From Giesbergeria sp. (GTDB lineage Bacteria > Pseudomonadota > Gammaproteobacteria > Burkholderiales > Burkholderiaceae_C): a stretch of 64,000 nt of DNA. The stretch spans positions 66,365 through 130,364 of the forward strand of contig JAGNYI010000003.1 in assembly GCA_017985015.1 (NCBI GenBank), in the 5' to 3' direction. The notes under the pieces are model-generated. The model was given only the letters and a program-made list of their open reading frames with translations, was not told the origin of the DNA and searched no databases. This document shows, in pieces, positions 18,508 through 28,522 of the stretch; positions within the stretch are counted from its first letter, which is position 1; the number at the start of each line of letters is the position of its first letter. A program made the position numbers and the translations under genes.

Positions 18508-20227
18508 CGCGGGGCCACCCAGCACGCCGACGCCCCCTCGCCGCCGAGGAGTTGGGCAGGACGCGGCATTTCTGCGTTTGTGGCAAGGCTTCCTGACCGG
18601 GCGTGTGGTGGTGGCACTGGCCTTGCTGACGCTCCAGCTCGCCAGTCAGATGCTCAACCAGAACGCGGAACTGGCAGTGGTTCTGGTGTGTGTTTTGTAT
18701 CTGGGCGCCACCATGGCCGTGCGCCTGGTTTCCGGCAAAGCGGCCCCTTCGCCGGAAACCGGCGTGCACTGGCTGCCCTCCATCGGCGTCGATCTGGCCT
18801 TGGTTTGTGCTCTGCAGCTCCTGCACAACGGCAGCATGAGCTTCACGCCCTTGTTCGGACTGCCCATTCTCATGGCTTCGGTGCTGGGCACGCTCACGCT
18901 GGCAATGGGAACGACGGCAGCCGTCACGCTGCTGCTGCTGGCATGGGCCTGGTGGTTTGGCGATCCCAGTGGCAGCGAGGCTACGCAGCGCTCGTTGCAG
19001 GCGGCGCTGACAGGCACTGGCTACTTCATCGTCGCGTTCATGGTGCAGCAGCTGGCGCTGCGCCTGGTGCGGGAGCAGCATATTGCCCAAAGCAGCCAGG
19101 CGACCGCCCTGGTGCAGAGCCAGGTCAGCGAGCTGGTTATCCAGAACCTTACTGAAGGAGTGCTGGTGGTGGACGAAGCGTTCGAGGTGCGCACCGCCAA
19201 CCCTGCTGCCCTGATGATGCTGGGCTCCCAAGCCAGTCTGAGCCCACCGTTCCTGTTGCAGGCACGGCCCGCCTGGCAAGCACTTGCGTCGCTGGCGAGG
19301 CGCAGTTTTCGACAAAACGCGCCGCAGGTGGCGGACATCAACCTGATCAGCGAAACCCAGAGCCCCATCGGTCTGCATGTGCGCACCTGGCTGACAGCGC
19401 CGCTGGCATCCGGCTCCGATGCACCCGGGCAGCGCCTGTGCGTAATGTTTTTGCACGATTTGCGCGAACTCGAAGCGCGCCTGCGGACAGAAAAGCTCGC
19501 AGCCATGGGCCGCATGTCGGCCGCTGTGGCGCACGAAATCCGCAACCCGCTGGCTGCCATTGTGCAGGCCAATGCGCTGCTGGACGAGGACTTGCACGAA
19601 CCCTCCCAGAAGCGACTTGCGCAGATGATTGGACAGAATGCCGACCGACTGGCGCATATTGCCGAAGAAATCCTCGACATCGCCCGCGTGCAGCACCAGA
19701 TGGACCATGCACCCGCCGCCACCTTGGCGCTTGACGAATCGGTAGCCCAGATCTGGCGCGATTGGCAGGCCCATGCCCCCTCGCAGCGACAGGGTTTGCT
19801 GCGCTTGGGCGCACCCACCATGCAAGTCGAGTTTGACGCCGAGCATTTGCGCCGAGTCTTGGTCAACCTGCTGGACAACGCCTTGCGCTATCGTTCAGGT
19901 ACATCGGATTCGCTGCAATTGCACACGCGCATGGAATCGCCTGGGCAGGCCAGTGTGCAGGTCTGGAGCAACGGCCCGCCAATGGACCAATCGGTCGAGC
20001 GGCATTTGTTCGAGCCGTTTTTTTCTTCAGAGAGTCGCTCCAGCGGGCTCGGCTTGTACATCTGCCGCGGCTTGTGCGAGCGCCACGGGGCCAGCATCGG
20101 CTACCAGCGCCTGCAACGCCACGTCGCCGAAAGCGAATGCAGCGGCAATGCATTTACCGTTCGCTTTCGCAGTACCGGTATCCTGTCCTCGCCGGATGCC
20201 TCTCTTTTTGATACCGTTGTGGTTTGA
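18497..20227 (+). CDS. pilS: Sensor histidine kinase PilS
   Basis: Membrane sensor of the PilS/PilR two-component system that controls type IV pilin transcription. The 576-residue protein has about six hydrophobic segments in residues 30-190, a PAS-like linker ([21 protein letters not shown]), the H-box [15 protein letters not shown] with the phosphorylated histidine, and an ATPase domain with [12 protein letters not shown] (N-box) and [12 protein letters not shown] (G-box). It begins 11 bases inside the preceding gene and is followed by pilR. Confidence 0.94.
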   Translation: MATDAGPPSTPTPPRRRGVGQDAAFLRLWQGFLTGRVVVALALLTLQLASQMLNQNAELAVVLVCVLYLGATMAVRLVSGKAAPSPETGVHWLPSIGVDLALVCALQLLHNGSMSFTPLFGLPILMASVLGTLTLAMGTTAAVTLLLLAWAWWFGDPSGSEATQRSLQAALTGTGYFIVAFMVQQLALRLVREQHIAQSSQATALVQSQVSELVIQNLTEGVLVVDEAFEVRTANPAALMMLGSQASLSPPFLLQARPAWQALASLARRSFRQNAPQVADINLISETQSPIGLHVRTWLTAPLASGSDAPGQRLCVMFLHDLRELEARLRTEKLAAMGRMSAAVAHEIRNPLAAIVQANALLDEDLHEPSQKRLAQMIGQNADRLAHIAEEILDIARVQHQMDHAPAATLALDESVAQIWRDWQAHAPSQRQGLLRLGAPTMQVEFDAEHLRRVLVNLLDNALRYRSGTSDSLQLHTRMESPGQASVQVWSNGPPMDQSVERHLFEPFFSSESRSSGLGLYICRGLCERHGASIGYQRLQRHVAESECSGNAFTVRFRSTGILSSPDASLFDTVVV

Positions 20228-20241
20228 TCCCCTCCTACTCG

Positions 20242-21705
20242 ATGAACTCCCAGCCCGCTTCCATTTTGGTGGTTGACGACGAGCCCGACCTGCGCACCCT
20301 GTATGAACTGACGCTGCTGCGCGAGGGTTACCGCATCGACACGGCCGGCACCGTAGCGCAAGCGCGAGAGTTGCTTGCAAGCCAACGCTACGATGTGGTC
20401 ATTACCGACATGCGTTTGCCCGATGGCTTTGGCATGGAGTTGCTGCACGATCTGCGCCATCAGCAGCGTCCCGAGCGCTGCCTGGTGATGACCGCTTACG
20501 GGTCTGCCGAGAATGCGGTGGAGGCATTGCGCGCCGGTGCGTTCGACTACCTGACCAAACCGGTGGATCTCAAACAGTTCCGCGCCGTGGTGGCCTCTGC
20601 AATTCAGGGGACCGAGGGCGTCCAGCCACCGCGCGCTGTGGCTGGACGGCCAGGTGCGCCAGGCTCAGCCAGCCGCGTCGGCGGCACTGCACTGGATCGC
20701 CTGGTGGGCGAGTCCGAAGCCATGCGCAACGTCAAGCAACGCGTGGCCAAGGTGGCGCGCGGCATGGCGCCGGTGCTGGTGCGTGGCGAGTCGGGTACCG
20801 GCAAAGAGCTGGTGGCACGCGCCCTGCATGAAAACAGCCAGCGCGCCGCCGGGCCGCTGATTGCTGTCAACTGCGGTGCGATCCCCGAAGCGCTGCTGGA
20901 AGCCGAGTTCTTTGGCGCGCGCAAAGGCTCCTACACCGGCGCCACCCAAGACCGCGCCGGCTATTTTCAAGCCGCACAAGGCGGCACCCTGTTTCTTGAT
21001 GAAATTGGCGATCTGCCGCTGGCCATGCAATCCAAATTGCTGCGCGCGATCCAGGAGCGCAGCGTGCGCCCCCTCGGCGCCACGCAGGAAGAGCCGGTGG
21101 ATGTGCGCATCGTGAGCGCCACCCACCGAGACCTGGCAGCCGACGTGCAGGCGGGGCGTTTTCGACAAGATCTCTACTACCGCCTCAACGTCATCGAGGT
21201 AGTGATCCCACCGCTGCGTGAGCGCCGCGAAGACCTTCCCGCCTTGTGCCGCGCCCTGCTGACACGCATCGCCCATGAATCGGGGACGACTGCACCCGAG
21301 TTGACCGACTCCATGGTGCAAGCCATCGCAGCCCATCCACTGACAGGCAACGTGCGCGAACTGGAAAACCTGCTGCATCGAGCGGTTGCACTGGGCGACG
21401 GCAACGAATTGCATGTGGACTGCGCGGTATCCAGCGTCACGCCCCTGCCCGCCTTTGCGGCGACCGCGGCGCCGGATGCCCCCGCCCTTTCCGCACCCTT
21501 TGCGCCAGAGCCCCTGCCTCGCGACCTGCAGGGTTGGCTGGACCAGCAAGAACGCGGCATTCTCGTTCGCGCGCTGCAAGAAAACCATTTCAACCGCACC
21601 GCGACTGCGGCCCGCCTGGGCATCAGCCTACGCCAGATCCGCTATCGCATTGCACGACTCAACATCAGCGCGCCTGGCGACAACCATGCCGACGAGGACG
21701 CCTGA
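20242..21705 (+). CDS. pilR: Sigma54-dependent response regulator PilR
   Basis: Phosphorylated partner of PilS that activates sigma54 promoters, classically pilA. The 487-residue protein has a receiver domain with the phospho-accepting aspartate in [11 protein letters not shown]. Its AAA+ domain has Walker A GESGTGKE, a sigma54-contact loop GSYTGA (a variant of GAFTGA) and Walker [14 protein letters not shown] Fis-type HTH at the C-terminus ([20 protein letters not shown]) completes it. ATG 20242 was preferred over a TTG at 20224. The tail overlaps the ampD start by 20 bases. Confidence 0.95.
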   Translation: MNSQPASILVVDDEPDLRTLYELTLLREGYRIDTAGTVAQARELLASQRYDVVITDMRLPDGFGMELLHDLRHQQRPERCLVMTAYGSAENAVEALRAGAFDYLTKPVDLKQFRAVVASAIQGTEGVQPPRAVAGRPGAPGSASRVGGTALDRLVGESEAMRNVKQRVAKVARGMAPVLVRGESGTGKELVARALHENSQRAAGPLIAVNCGAIPEALLEAEFFGARKGSYTGATQDRAGYFQAAQGGTLFLDEIGDLPLAMQSKLLRAIQERSVRPLGATQEEPVDVRIVSATHRDLAADVQAGRFRQDLYYRLNVIEVVIPPLRERREDLPALCRALLTRIAHESGTTAPELTDSMVQAIAAHPLTGNVRELENLLHRAVALGDGNELHVDCAVSSVTPLPAFAATAAPDAPALSAPFAPEPLPRDLQGWLDQQERGILVRALQENHFNRTATAARLGISLRQIRYRIARLNISAPGDNHADEDA

Positions 21706-22273
21706 GGGCCCCGATCTCTGGCAGGACGACTGGTACCGCCCTGCCAGCGCCCTGGCATCGCCCCATTTCGACCCCCGACCAGCGGATGCCCACACAGATC
21801 TGATCGTGGTGCACTCCATCAGCCTGCCTCCAGGGCAATATGGAGGGGACGAGGTGGAGGCCCTGTTTCTTGGCACGCTCAACTGTGCTTCCCATCCCTA
21901 CTTCGAGCGCTTGCGCGGTCTGCGCGTTTCTGCCCATTTTTTTGTCAGGCGCTCGGGCGCTGTGGTGCAGTTTGTCGGCTGTGATCAACGCGCCTGGCAC
22001 GCGGGCGAATCACACTACCGCGGCCGCAATCGATGCAATGACGATTCGATCGGCATAGAGCTCGAAGGCCTGGAGGGCGAAGCCTTCGAACCCGCCCAAT
22101 ATGCAGCGCTCACGCGGCTGTGCCAAGCGCTTGCCCAGCGCTATCCCATTGCCTTTGTTGCGGGGCACGAACACATCGCCCCCGGTCGCAAGGCGGACCC
22201 CGGTGCTGCGTTCGATTGGGCGCAGCTCCAGCAAGGGCTCCGCATGCCCGGCATTCACTTACCTGCACGCTGA
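21686..22273 (+). CDS. ampD: 1,6-anhydro-N-acetylmuramyl-L-alanine amidase AmpD
   Basis: Cytoplasmic zinc amidase of cell-wall recycling, cleaving the anhydro-muropeptide amide bond. Its loss classically derepresses AmpC beta-lactamase where ampR/ampC exist. The 195-residue length is standard. Zinc-ligand and active-site regions are visible: [47 protein letters not shown] and [16 protein letters not shown]. The start [12 protein letters not shown] lies inside the pilR 3' end, suggesting coupling. Confidence 0.95.
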   Translation: MPTRTPEGPDLWQDDWYRPASALASPHFDPRPADAHTDLIVVHSISLPPGQYGGDEVEALFLGTLNCASHPYFERLRGLRVSAHFFVRRSGAVVQFVGCDQRAWHAGESHYRGRNRCNDDSIGIELEGLEGEAFEPAQYAALTRLCQALAQRYPIAFVAGHEHIAPGRKADPGAAFDWAQLQQGLRMPGIHLPAR

Positions 22274-22451
22274 CCGGCGGGCGGCGGGGTCCACGAAGTC
22301 TTTTTTTGCAGAGGTGTCTTGCAGACGCCGTGCGGCTTCGCGGGACAAATCCGTCCGATAAGCGCATGACGTCTTGCCGGCGCGATGCAACACAAGTCTC
22401 AGTGCCCCGTCTGAAGAATATTTCTTCTGAGCGGATTTTTTATTTTTCTGA

Positions 22452-22467
22452 ACACTACATTTAGTGC
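22452..22467. promoter_or_regulatory. NrdR box 1 upstream of nrdA
   Basis: ACACTACATTTAGTGC matches the NrdR operator pattern (ACAC-WATAT-type palindrome). It starts exactly 32 bp before box 2, the three-helical-turn spacing known for NrdR operator pairs. Confidence 0.85.
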
Positions 22468-22468
22468 A

Positions 22469-22497
22469 TTGAACTTATTTTTAACACTATATATAGT
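22469..22497 (+). promoter_or_regulatory. Predicted sigma70 promoter of nrdA
   Basis: TTGAAC (22469-22474), a 17-base spacer, then TATAGT (22492-22497). The -10 is inside NrdR box 2 and the -35 begins just after box 1, so NrdR binding would block polymerase. Confidence 0.75.
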
Positions 22498-22499
22498 TG
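22484..22499. promoter_or_regulatory. NrdR box 2 upstream of nrdA
   Basis: ACACTATATATAGTTG is close to the consensus NrdR box and overlaps the predicted -10 hexamer of nrdA. NrdR is the ATP-cone repressor of ribonucleotide reductase genes; its own gene is not in this window. Confidence 0.88.
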
Positions 22500-22532
22500 C
22501 ATGTCGTCTCAATTTCTTTGGACTCCCACCCC

Positions 22533-25418
22533 ATGCAACCTACTCTCTCCGTGTCTTATCTTGGCCAGATGCCACCGCTTCCGTCCTCCAGCGAGCCTGT
22601 CCGGCAAGGACCTCCGCATGCCTTGGCGCACTATCAAATCATTCGCCGCAACGGTTCCGTCGTGCCTTTCGAACCGCAGAAAATCACGGTAGCCTTGCTG
22701 AAGGCCTTTCTGGCCGTGCGCGGCACGCAGAGCGCCGCATCGGCCAGCATCCGCGAGTCGGTAGAAACACTGTCCCAGACCGTAGTGCGAGCGCTGCTGC
22801 GCTCACGCCCCAGCGGCGGCACCTTCCATATCGAGGACGTGCAGGACCAGGTTGAGCTGGGTCTGATGCGCGCAGAGCGGCACGACATCGCTCGCGCCTA
22901 TGTGCTTTACCGCGAGCGGCGCGCCCAGGAAAGAGTCCGCCAGCACCCGGAACAGCACCAGGCTGGCGCCCCAGTACTACATATCCTGCACAGTGGTGAA
23001 CGCGTGCCCCTGGACATGCGAAAACTCCGCGCACTGGTGGACGCCAGCTGCAGTGGCCTGGGCGATCACGTCGCCGCAGAGTCCATCGTGCAGGAGACCT
23101 TGCGCAACCTCTATGACGGAATTGCGCTCGACGCAGTGTTCAAGGCTGCGATTCTTGCCGCGCGCACAAGGATCGAAGAACACCCGGACTACAGCTACGC
23201 GACGGCACGTCTGCTGCTGCACACCATTGCACGCGAGGTGCTGGGCACGGAAATGGCCACCGATCAGCACGATCAAAGCTATCGCCAAGCGTTTTCAGAG
23301 CGCCTGCGCGAGGGCGTGAACCACGGCTTGCTGGACGAGCGTCTGTTGCAGTTCGATCTGGAGCGACTGGCGGCTGCGCTGCACCCGGAGCGTGATCTGC
23401 AGTTCGACTACCTTGGACTGCAGACCTTGTACGACCGTTACTTTTTGCACGTACAGAAGCGTCGCATCGAAATGCCGCAAACCTTCTTCATGCGAGTGGC
23501 CATGGGACTGGCACTGAACGAAGTGGATCGGGAAGTACGCACCATCGAGTTCTACGAACTGCTTTCCGCCTTCGATTTCATGTCGAGCACACCTACCTTG
23601 TTCAACAGCGGAACCCGTCGCTCACAGCTCTCCAGTTGCTACTTGACCACAGTTCCGGATGATCTGGATGGCATTTACGAATCGATCAAGGAAAACGCCC
23701 TGCTTTCCAAGTACGCCGGGGGTTTGGGCAACGACTGGACCCGCGTGCGAGCACTCGGCAGCCACATCCAGGGAACCAATGGCGAGTCGCAAGGCGTGGT
23801 GCCCTTTCTCAAAGTGGTGAACGATACGGCCGTCGCCGTCAATCAGGGCGGAAAGCGCAAAGGCGCCGTATGCGCTTATCTGGAGACCTGGCACCTGGAT
23901 ATCGAAGAGTTTCTGGATCTGCGAAAAAACACAGGTGACGACCGACGCCGCACGCACGACATGAACACCGCCCACTGGATCCCTGATCTGTTCATGCGAC
24001 GCGTGCTGGAGAAAGGAAGATGGACACTGTTTTCGCCCTCCGACGTTCCGGATCTGCACGATCTTTTCGGTGCCGAATTCGAAGCGGCGTATGTCGAATA
24101 CGAAGCGCAAGTGGCACGCGGAATAATTGCCCAATCTCGCTCGGTAGAGGCCATCGATCTGTGGCGAAAAATGCTGACCATGCTGTTCGAAACAGGCCAT
24201 CCATGGATCACGTTCAAGGACGCCTGCAACCTGCGGTCCCCGCAGCAGCACGCTGGCGTCGTGCATTCCAGCAATCTGTGCACCGAGATCACGCTCAACA
24301 CGAGTGACACCGAAACCGCGGTCTGCAACCTGGGTTCCGTGAACCTGCTCAATCACCTCGCGCAAGATGAGAACGGAGTTCTGGCGCTGAATCACGCGAA
24401 ACTTCGCCGCACCGTAGCCACCGCGATGCGCATGCTCGACAACGTCATCGACATCAACTATTACGCAGTCAAGAAGGCACGTGACGCCAATCTGCGCCAC
24501 CGCCCGGTCGGCCTGGGCCTGATGGGTTTCCAGGACGCGTTGTACGCGCTGCGCATCCCGTACGCCTCTGAGAAGGCCGTGTTGTTTGCCGACGAATCGA
24601 CCGAAGCACTGTCTTACTACGCCTACGCGTCCTCGTCGAATCTGGCAGTGGAACGGGGACGCTACAGCAGTTTCAAGGGATCGCTCTGGGATCGCGGAAT
24701 TCTTCCGCTCAACACGCTCGACTTGCTAAATAACGAACGCGGCGGATATGTCGAAGTCGATCGCTCGTCGCGCCTTGACTGGGAGGCGCTGCGCAGCAAG
24801 ATCGCACGCGATGGCATGCGCAATTCCAACTGCGTGGCGATTGCGCCGACAGCCACCATCTCCAACATCATTGGCGTCGACGCGTCGATAGAACCGTGCT
24901 TTGGCAATCTTTCTGTCAAATCCAACCTCTCGGGCGAATTCACCGTCATCAACCATGGGCTGGTGCGCGACCTCCAGCGTGCTGGCGTCTGGGACGAAGT
25001 GATGCTCATGGACCTCAAGCACTTCAAGGGTTCGCTCCAGTTCATTGACCGCGTCCCCCAGGAACTCAAGGACCTCTATGCAACGGCTTTCGAGATCGCG
25101 CCGCACTGGCTGGTGGAAGCGGCCGCGCGCCGCCAGAAGTGGATAGATCAAGGACAAAGTCTGAACATTTACATGGCCGGAGCCTCCGGCAAAACGCTTG
25201 ATGAAACCTACAAACTCGCCTGGATACGCGGCCTCAAAACCACTTACTACCTGCGCACGCAATCGGCCACCCATGTGGAGATGAGCACCGTGCATTCGCG
25301 ACAACTCAACGCTGTATCCAGCCAAGCAGACGACATACCCGGTGGGGGCGCGTCGATGTCTGGCAGTGATGTTGCGTTCTGCTCCATCGACAACCCCGAG
25401 TGCGAGGCTTGTCAGTAG
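22533..25418 (+). CDS. nrdA: Class Ia ribonucleotide reductase, large subunit
   Basis: Reduces ribonucleoside diphosphates to deoxyribonucleotides. The 961-residue protein is longer than E. coli NrdA (761) because it has two N-terminal ATP-cone-like regions: [20 protein letters not shown] (about residues 40-130) and a second starting near [20 protein letters not shown]. Catalytic landmarks are [38 protein letters not shown] and a C-terminal redox pair in PECEACQ. The start was set at ATG 22533, 36 bases after a TTG inside the NrdR box. A tandem NrdR site controls it, and nrdB follows. Confidence 0.96.
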   Translation: MQPTLSVSYLGQMPPLPSSSEPVRQGPPHALAHYQIIRRNGSVVPFEPQKITVALLKAFLAVRGTQSAASASIRESVETLSQTVVRALLRSRPSGGTFHIEDVQDQVELGLMRAERHDIARAYVLYRERRAQERVRQHPEQHQAGAPVLHILHSGERVPLDMRKLRALVDASCSGLGDHVAAESIVQETLRNLYDGIALDAVFKAAILAARTRIEEHPDYSYATARLLLHTIAREVLGTEMATDQHDQSYRQAFSERLREGVNHGLLDERLLQFDLERLAAALHPERDLQFDYLGLQTLYDRYFLHVQKRRIEMPQTFFMRVAMGLALNEVDREVRTIEFYELLSAFDFMSSTPTLFNSGTRRSQLSSCYLTTVPDDLDGIYESIKENALLSKYAGGLGNDWTRVRALGSHIQGTNGESQGVVPFLKVVNDTAVAVNQGGKRKGAVCAYLETWHLDIEEFLDLRKNTGDDRRRTHDMNTAHWIPDLFMRRVLEKGRWTLFSPSDVPDLHDLFGAEFEAAYVEYEAQVARGIIAQSRSVEAIDLWRKMLTMLFETGHPWITFKDACNLRSPQQHAGVVHSSNLCTEITLNTSDTETAVCNLGSVNLLNHLAQDENGVLALNHAKLRRTVATAMRMLDNVIDINYYAVKKARDANLRHRPVGLGLMGFQDALYALRIPYASEKAVLFADESTEALSYYAYASSSNLAVERGRYSSFKGSLWDRGILPLNTLDLLNNERGGYVEVDRSSRLDWEALRSKIARDGMRNSNCVAIAPTATISNIIGVDASIEPCFGNLSVKSNLSGEFTVINHGLVRDLQRAGVWDEVMLMDLKHFKGSLQFIDRVPQELKDLYATAFEIAPHWLVEAAARRQKWIDQGQSLNIYMAGASGKTLDETYKLAWIRGLKTTYYLRTQSATHVEMSTVHSRQLNAVSSQADDIPGGGASMSGSDVAFCSIDNPECEACQ

Positions 25419-25540
25419 GCGCAGAGAACACGCCAACCCGATTGTTCTTGTGCTGTGAAGCAACAGAAACCGCGTCGCGCCGCGCTTGCGCGCTTTTCAT
25501 TTCGGAGCAGTGCTCTCATAATGCGAGCACTGGAAAAACC

Positions 25541-26725
25541 ATGCTGACCTGGGACGACGAAGTCACAACGCTTTCGCAAATTTCTACCGACCGCGGAGCA
25601 CACGCTGCGCCGCAGTCTGCCGCAGCGACGCCTGCCGCTGCGTCGACGGCCCAAGGCGCTGGGGCCCAGGCCCGTGCAGTTGCGGCCACCACAGCAGAGT
25701 CCGGCGCCCGTCGCGTGAACGCCACGGACAAACGCATCATCAACGGCAAGACCGACGTCAACCAGCTGGTGCCATTCAAGTACCAATGGGCCTGGGACAA
25801 ATACCTTGCCAGCTGCGCGAACCACTGGATGCCGCAGGAAGTCAACATGACACGCGACATTGCCCTGTGGCGCGATCCCCATGGATTGACCGAAGACGAG
25901 CGCCGCATCGTCAAGCGCAATCTGGGTTTCTTTGTGACCGCCGATTCGCTGGCTGCCAACAACATTGTGTTGGGTACTTACAGACACGTCACCGCACCTG
26001 AGTGCCGCCAGTTTTTGCTGCGCCAGGCGTTCGAAGAGGCCATCCACACCCACGCGTATCAGTACATCGTCGAATCCTTGGGACTGGACGAGGGCGAGAT
26101 ATTCAACGCCTACAACGAGATTCCCTCGATCCGCGACAAGGACGAATTTCTGATCCCGTTCATTGACGCGATCATGAACCCGGCGTTCATCACCGGTACG
26201 CCGCTGGCCGACCAGACGCTGCTCAAGTCGCTGATTGTTTTTGCATGCCTGATGGAAGGGCTGTTCTTCTATGTCGGCTTCGCACAGATCCTTGCGCTCG
26301 GACGACAGAACAAGATGACCGGCGCTGCCGAGCAGTACCAGTACATCCTGCGCGACGAGTCCATGCACTGCAATTTCGGCATCGATCTGGTCAACACCAT
26401 CAAGCTTGAGAATCCACATCTCTGGAACCCCGCTTTCAAGGACGAAATCGAAGCGCTATTTCGCAAAGCTGTCGAGCTCGAATACCGCTATGCCGAGGAC
26501 ACCATGCCGCGCGGCGTGCTGGGCATGAATGCCTCCATGTTCAAAGGCTACCTGCGCTACATCGCCAACCGCCGCGCGTCGCAGATCGGCCTTGGGGCGC
26601 TGTACCCCAACGAGGAAAACCCTTTCCCGTGGATGAGCGAAATGATCGATCTGAAGAAGGAGCGTAACTTCTTCGAAACACGCGTCATTGAATACCAGTC
26701 GGGCGGCGCACTGGCCTGGGACTGA
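25541..26725 (+). CDS. nrdB: Class Ia ribonucleotide reductase, small (radical) subunit
   Basis: Diiron-tyrosyl radical subunit that partners NrdA. The 394-residue protein has an Ala-rich linker (residues 20-60) and then the ferritin-like core. TADSLAANN supplies the first ligand, [12 protein letters not shown] supplies Glu/His ligands with the radical tyrosine four residues after the histidine, and [10 protein letters not shown] supplies the last ligands. The C-terminus ([10 protein letters not shown]) is the usual docking tail for NrdA. The start MLTWDDEV was preferred over an upstream in-frame ATG at 25400 that overlaps nrdA. A weak GC hairpin is in the 122-bp gap. Confidence 0.96.
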   Translation: MLTWDDEVTTLSQISTDRGAHAAPQSAAATPAAASTAQGAGAQARAVAATTAESGARRVNATDKRIINGKTDVNQLVPFKYQWAWDKYLASCANHWMPQEVNMTRDIALWRDPHGLTEDERRIVKRNLGFFVTADSLAANNIVLGTYRHVTAPECRQFLLRQAFEEAIHTHAYQYIVESLGLDEGEIFNAYNEIPSIRDKDEFLIPFIDAIMNPAFITGTPLADQTLLKSLIVFACLMEGLFFYVGFAQILALGRQNKMTGAAEQYQYILRDESMHCNFGIDLVNTIKLENPHLWNPAFKDEIEALFRKAVELEYRYAEDTMPRGVLGMNASMFKGYLRYIANRRASQIGLGALYPNEENPFPWMSEMIDLKKERNFFETRVIEYQSGGALAWD

Positions 26726-26823
26726 TCCCCGCCTTGCCATCCTCTTCAATGAACATTTTTGATGCACTCCTCCGCGCTTCAGGCTGGCAAGCCGATGCGG
26801 CAGGCGTGCCCCAGCATTCATGG

Positions 26824-26845
26824 CCTGGAGCGCCGCTCCAGGTTT
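26824..26845 (+). terminator. Possible weak terminator after nrdB
   Basis: CCTGGAGC-gcc-GCTCCAGG (26824-26842) followed by only TTT. A strong stem but a short U-tract, so termination is uncertain. It separates nrdB from the histone-like gene. Confidence 0.45.
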
Positions 26846-26910
26846 ATGAATCTCTCCGTGTCCGATGCAGGCGTGGAGTGCTCTTTGCTCATTGACTCAA
26901 GGAGAACATG

Positions 26911-27480
26911 ATGGCAACTGCGAAGAAGCCGGCCGCCAAGGCCGCAACCCCTGTGAAGAAAGCTGCGCCTGCCAAGACTGCCGCAGCAACAAAAGCCCCT
27001 GCAAAGGCCGCTGTAAAGAAGGCCGCTGCACCAGCAAAAGCACCGGTAGCTGCGAAGAAGGCGGCTCCTGCGAAGAAGGCAGCTCCTGCGAAGAAGGCAG
27101 CTCCTGCGAAGAAGGCAGCTCCTGCGAAGAAGGCAGCTCCTGCGAAGAAGGCAGCTCCTGCGAAGAAGGCAGCTCCTGCGAAGAAGGCAGCTCCTGCGAA
27201 GAAGGCGGCTCCTGCGAAGAAGGCAGCTCCTGCGAAGAAGGCAGCTCCTGCAAAAAAGGCAGCGCCTGCAAAGAAGGCCGCTGCGCCGGCCAAAAAGGCA
27301 AGCGCTCCCGCACAAAACGCGGTGCCAGCGAAGAAGAGCGCGCCAGCCAAAAAGGCCGCGCCAGCCGCGAAATCAGCCCCAGTGAAGAAGCCAGCGGCCA
27401 GCAAAGCCCCAGAGGCCGCTCCACAGACAAAGATCAACCCACAAGCGGCTTGGCCCTTTCCCACGGGCACCAAACCCTAA
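26911..27480 (+). CDS. Histone H1-like Lys/Ala/Pro-repeat nucleoid protein
   Basis: A 189-residue, extremely basic, low-complexity protein resembling the C-terminal tail of eukaryotic H1 and bacterial AlgP/BpH1-type proteins; it probably binds and condenses DNA without a globular fold. Twelve tandem AAPAKK hexapeptides occupy residues 51-122, flanked by degenerate KKAA units. The C-terminus (INPQAAWPFPTGTKP) is non-repetitive and conserved-looking. A good AAGGAG site (26899-26904) favours the second of two adjacent ATGs (26911). A strong terminator follows. Copy number of the hexapeptide is likely to vary between strains. Confidence 0.9.
   Translation: MATAKKPAAKAATPVKKAAPAKTAAATKAPAKAAVKKAAAPAKAPVAAKKAAPAKKAAPAKKAAPAKKAAPAKKAAPAKKAAPAKKAAPAKKAAPAKKAAPAKKAAPAKKAAPAKKAAPAKKAAAPAKKASAPAQNAVPAKKSAPAKKAAPAAKSAPVKKPAASKAPEAAPQTKINPQAAWPFPTGTKP
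27061..27276 (+). repeat. Twelve tandem 18-bp coding repeats (AAPAKK)
   Basis: Unit GCAGCTCCTGCGAAGAAG; units 1-10 (27061-27240) differ only at the third base of GCA/GCG. Units 11 and 12 carry several synonymous changes. Near-identical DNA implies recent expansion by slippage or unequal recombination. Confidence 0.95.
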
Positions 27481-27500
27481 GACAGGCCGCAATCTTGTCC

Positions 27501-27526
27501 ACCGGCGCCTGGCGCCGGTTTTTTTT
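27501..27526 (+). terminator. Rho-independent terminator of the histone-like gene
   Basis: ACCGGCGC (27501-27508) pairs with GCGCCGGT (27512-27519), followed by an eight-T run, 20 bases after the stop codon. Confidence 0.9.
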
Positions 27527-27592
27527 GGGCAGCTGCGGCGCGGCCCTGGTTTGCCTTGCAGGCCGAGGGCGAAGGCCGCTGCTGCCCGCTTG

Positions 27593-28492
27593 TTACAGAA
27601 CGAAGTCCAACTGGTAGTTCTGCGGGCCGCGGCTTGCAATCTTCAACGCGCCCAGTCGGTTCCCGAGCGCCGCACATCGCGGCAGTGACCAGCCCTGTTC
27701 CAGGCCAAAGAGCAACGCACCGCGCCAGGCATCGCCACAGCCCGTCGGGTCAACCACCTGCGAGGCTTGCACGGGCGCGACAGCAGTTTTCGAGCCGGCC
27801 TCCCACACCTCACACCCCTCGACACCCAAGGTAACTACCAAGCCTCGCACGCGCTCGGACAGCTCGGCCAAACCCAAACCGGTACGGTCACACAGCATTT
27901 TCCCTTCGTAGTCGTTGACTGTGACCCAAGTTGCAAGGTCGACAAAATGCGCGAGCTCTTCCCCGGAAAACATCGGAAGGCCTTGTCCGGGATCGAACAC
28001 GAAAGGAATCTCCGCCGCATGAAACTGGGCCGCGTGTTCGAGCATGGCTTGGCGCCCATCCGGCGCAATGATGCCCAGGCGGATGCCATGGGCCGAGTCC
28101 TGGTCAATCGCGTTGCCGTGGGCCTGCATCATGGCGCCAGGATGGAATGCCGTAATCTGGTTGTTGTCTATATCCGTCATGATCATGGCCTGGGCTGTGT
28201 ATGCGTCGTCTACCTGCCGCACAAATCGCGTGCCAATTCCAAGTGCTTCGAGCCGCTGCAAATAGTCCGCCCCGTCGCTGCCCAAGGTCGCCATCGGCAG
28301 CGCCTTGCCGCCCAGCAGGTTCAGGCTGTAGGCGATGTTCCCGGCGCAGCCACCAAAATCACGGCGCAAGGAGGGCACCAGAAACGAGACGTTTAGGATA
28401 TGCAACTGTTCGGCAAGAATTTGGTCGGCAAAACGCCCTTCAAAGGTCATGATGGTGTCAAAAGCCAGAGAGCCGCAAATCAGTACTGCCAT
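27593..28492 (-). CDS. PfkB-family carbohydrate/nucleoside kinase
   Basis: A 299-residue ribokinase-superfamily kinase. The N-terminal substrate motif region FGGCAGNIAYSLNLLGG and the C-terminal signature VVDPTGCGDAWRGALLFG, with the catalytic aspartate in GCGDA, are clear. Sequence character suggests an adenosine kinase-like or ribokinase-like substrate, but the exact one cannot be read from the sequence. The start MAVLICGSLAFDT is at 28492, three codons inside a longer frame. It is last in the accB-accC-prmA-zinc-ribbon gene string, 30 bases after the preceding gene. Confidence 0.88.
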   Translation of the reverse strand: MAVLICGSLAFDTIMTFEGRFADQILAEQLHILNVSFLVPSLRRDFGGCAGNIAYSLNLLGGKALPMATLGSDGADYLQRLEALGIGTRFVRQVDDAYTAQAMIMTDIDNNQITAFHPGAMMQAHGNAIDQDSAHGIRLGIIAPDGRQAMLEHAAQFHAAEIPFVFDPGQGLPMFSGEELAHFVDLATWVTVNDYEGKMLCDRTGLGLAELSERVRGLVVTLGVEGCEVWEAGSKTAVAPVQASQVVDPTGCGDAWRGALLFGLEQGWSLPRCAALGNRLGALKIASRGPQNYQLDFVL

Positions 28493-28522
28493 GAAAATCA
28501 ATCGTTCGGAGCCGCAACTCCA

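Noticed and set aside
17495-19846. A 783-codon open frame on the minus strand across the CcsA-like, PP0621 and pilS genes
   Set aside because: It is antisense to three recognised proteins with intact motifs. Long antisense frames are expected in this GC-rich DNA, and its product is low-complexity Gln/Arg/His-rich without any domain.
22274-22450. A possible small gene between ampD and the nrdA promoter
   Set aside because: Short frames only, with no ribosome-binding site and no protein character; the AT-rich region is better explained by the nrdA control region.
27061-27276. Regularly repeated sequence that could look like a CRISPR array
   Set aside because: The 18-bp units are directly adjacent without spacers, and translate as AAPAKK in an open gene.
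26818-27473. Several minus-strand frames rich in Leu/Ser/Gln or Ala/Phe repeats opposite the histone-like gene
   Set aside because: They only reflect the 18-bp repeat read backwards; the plus-strand gene has a ribosome-binding site and terminator.
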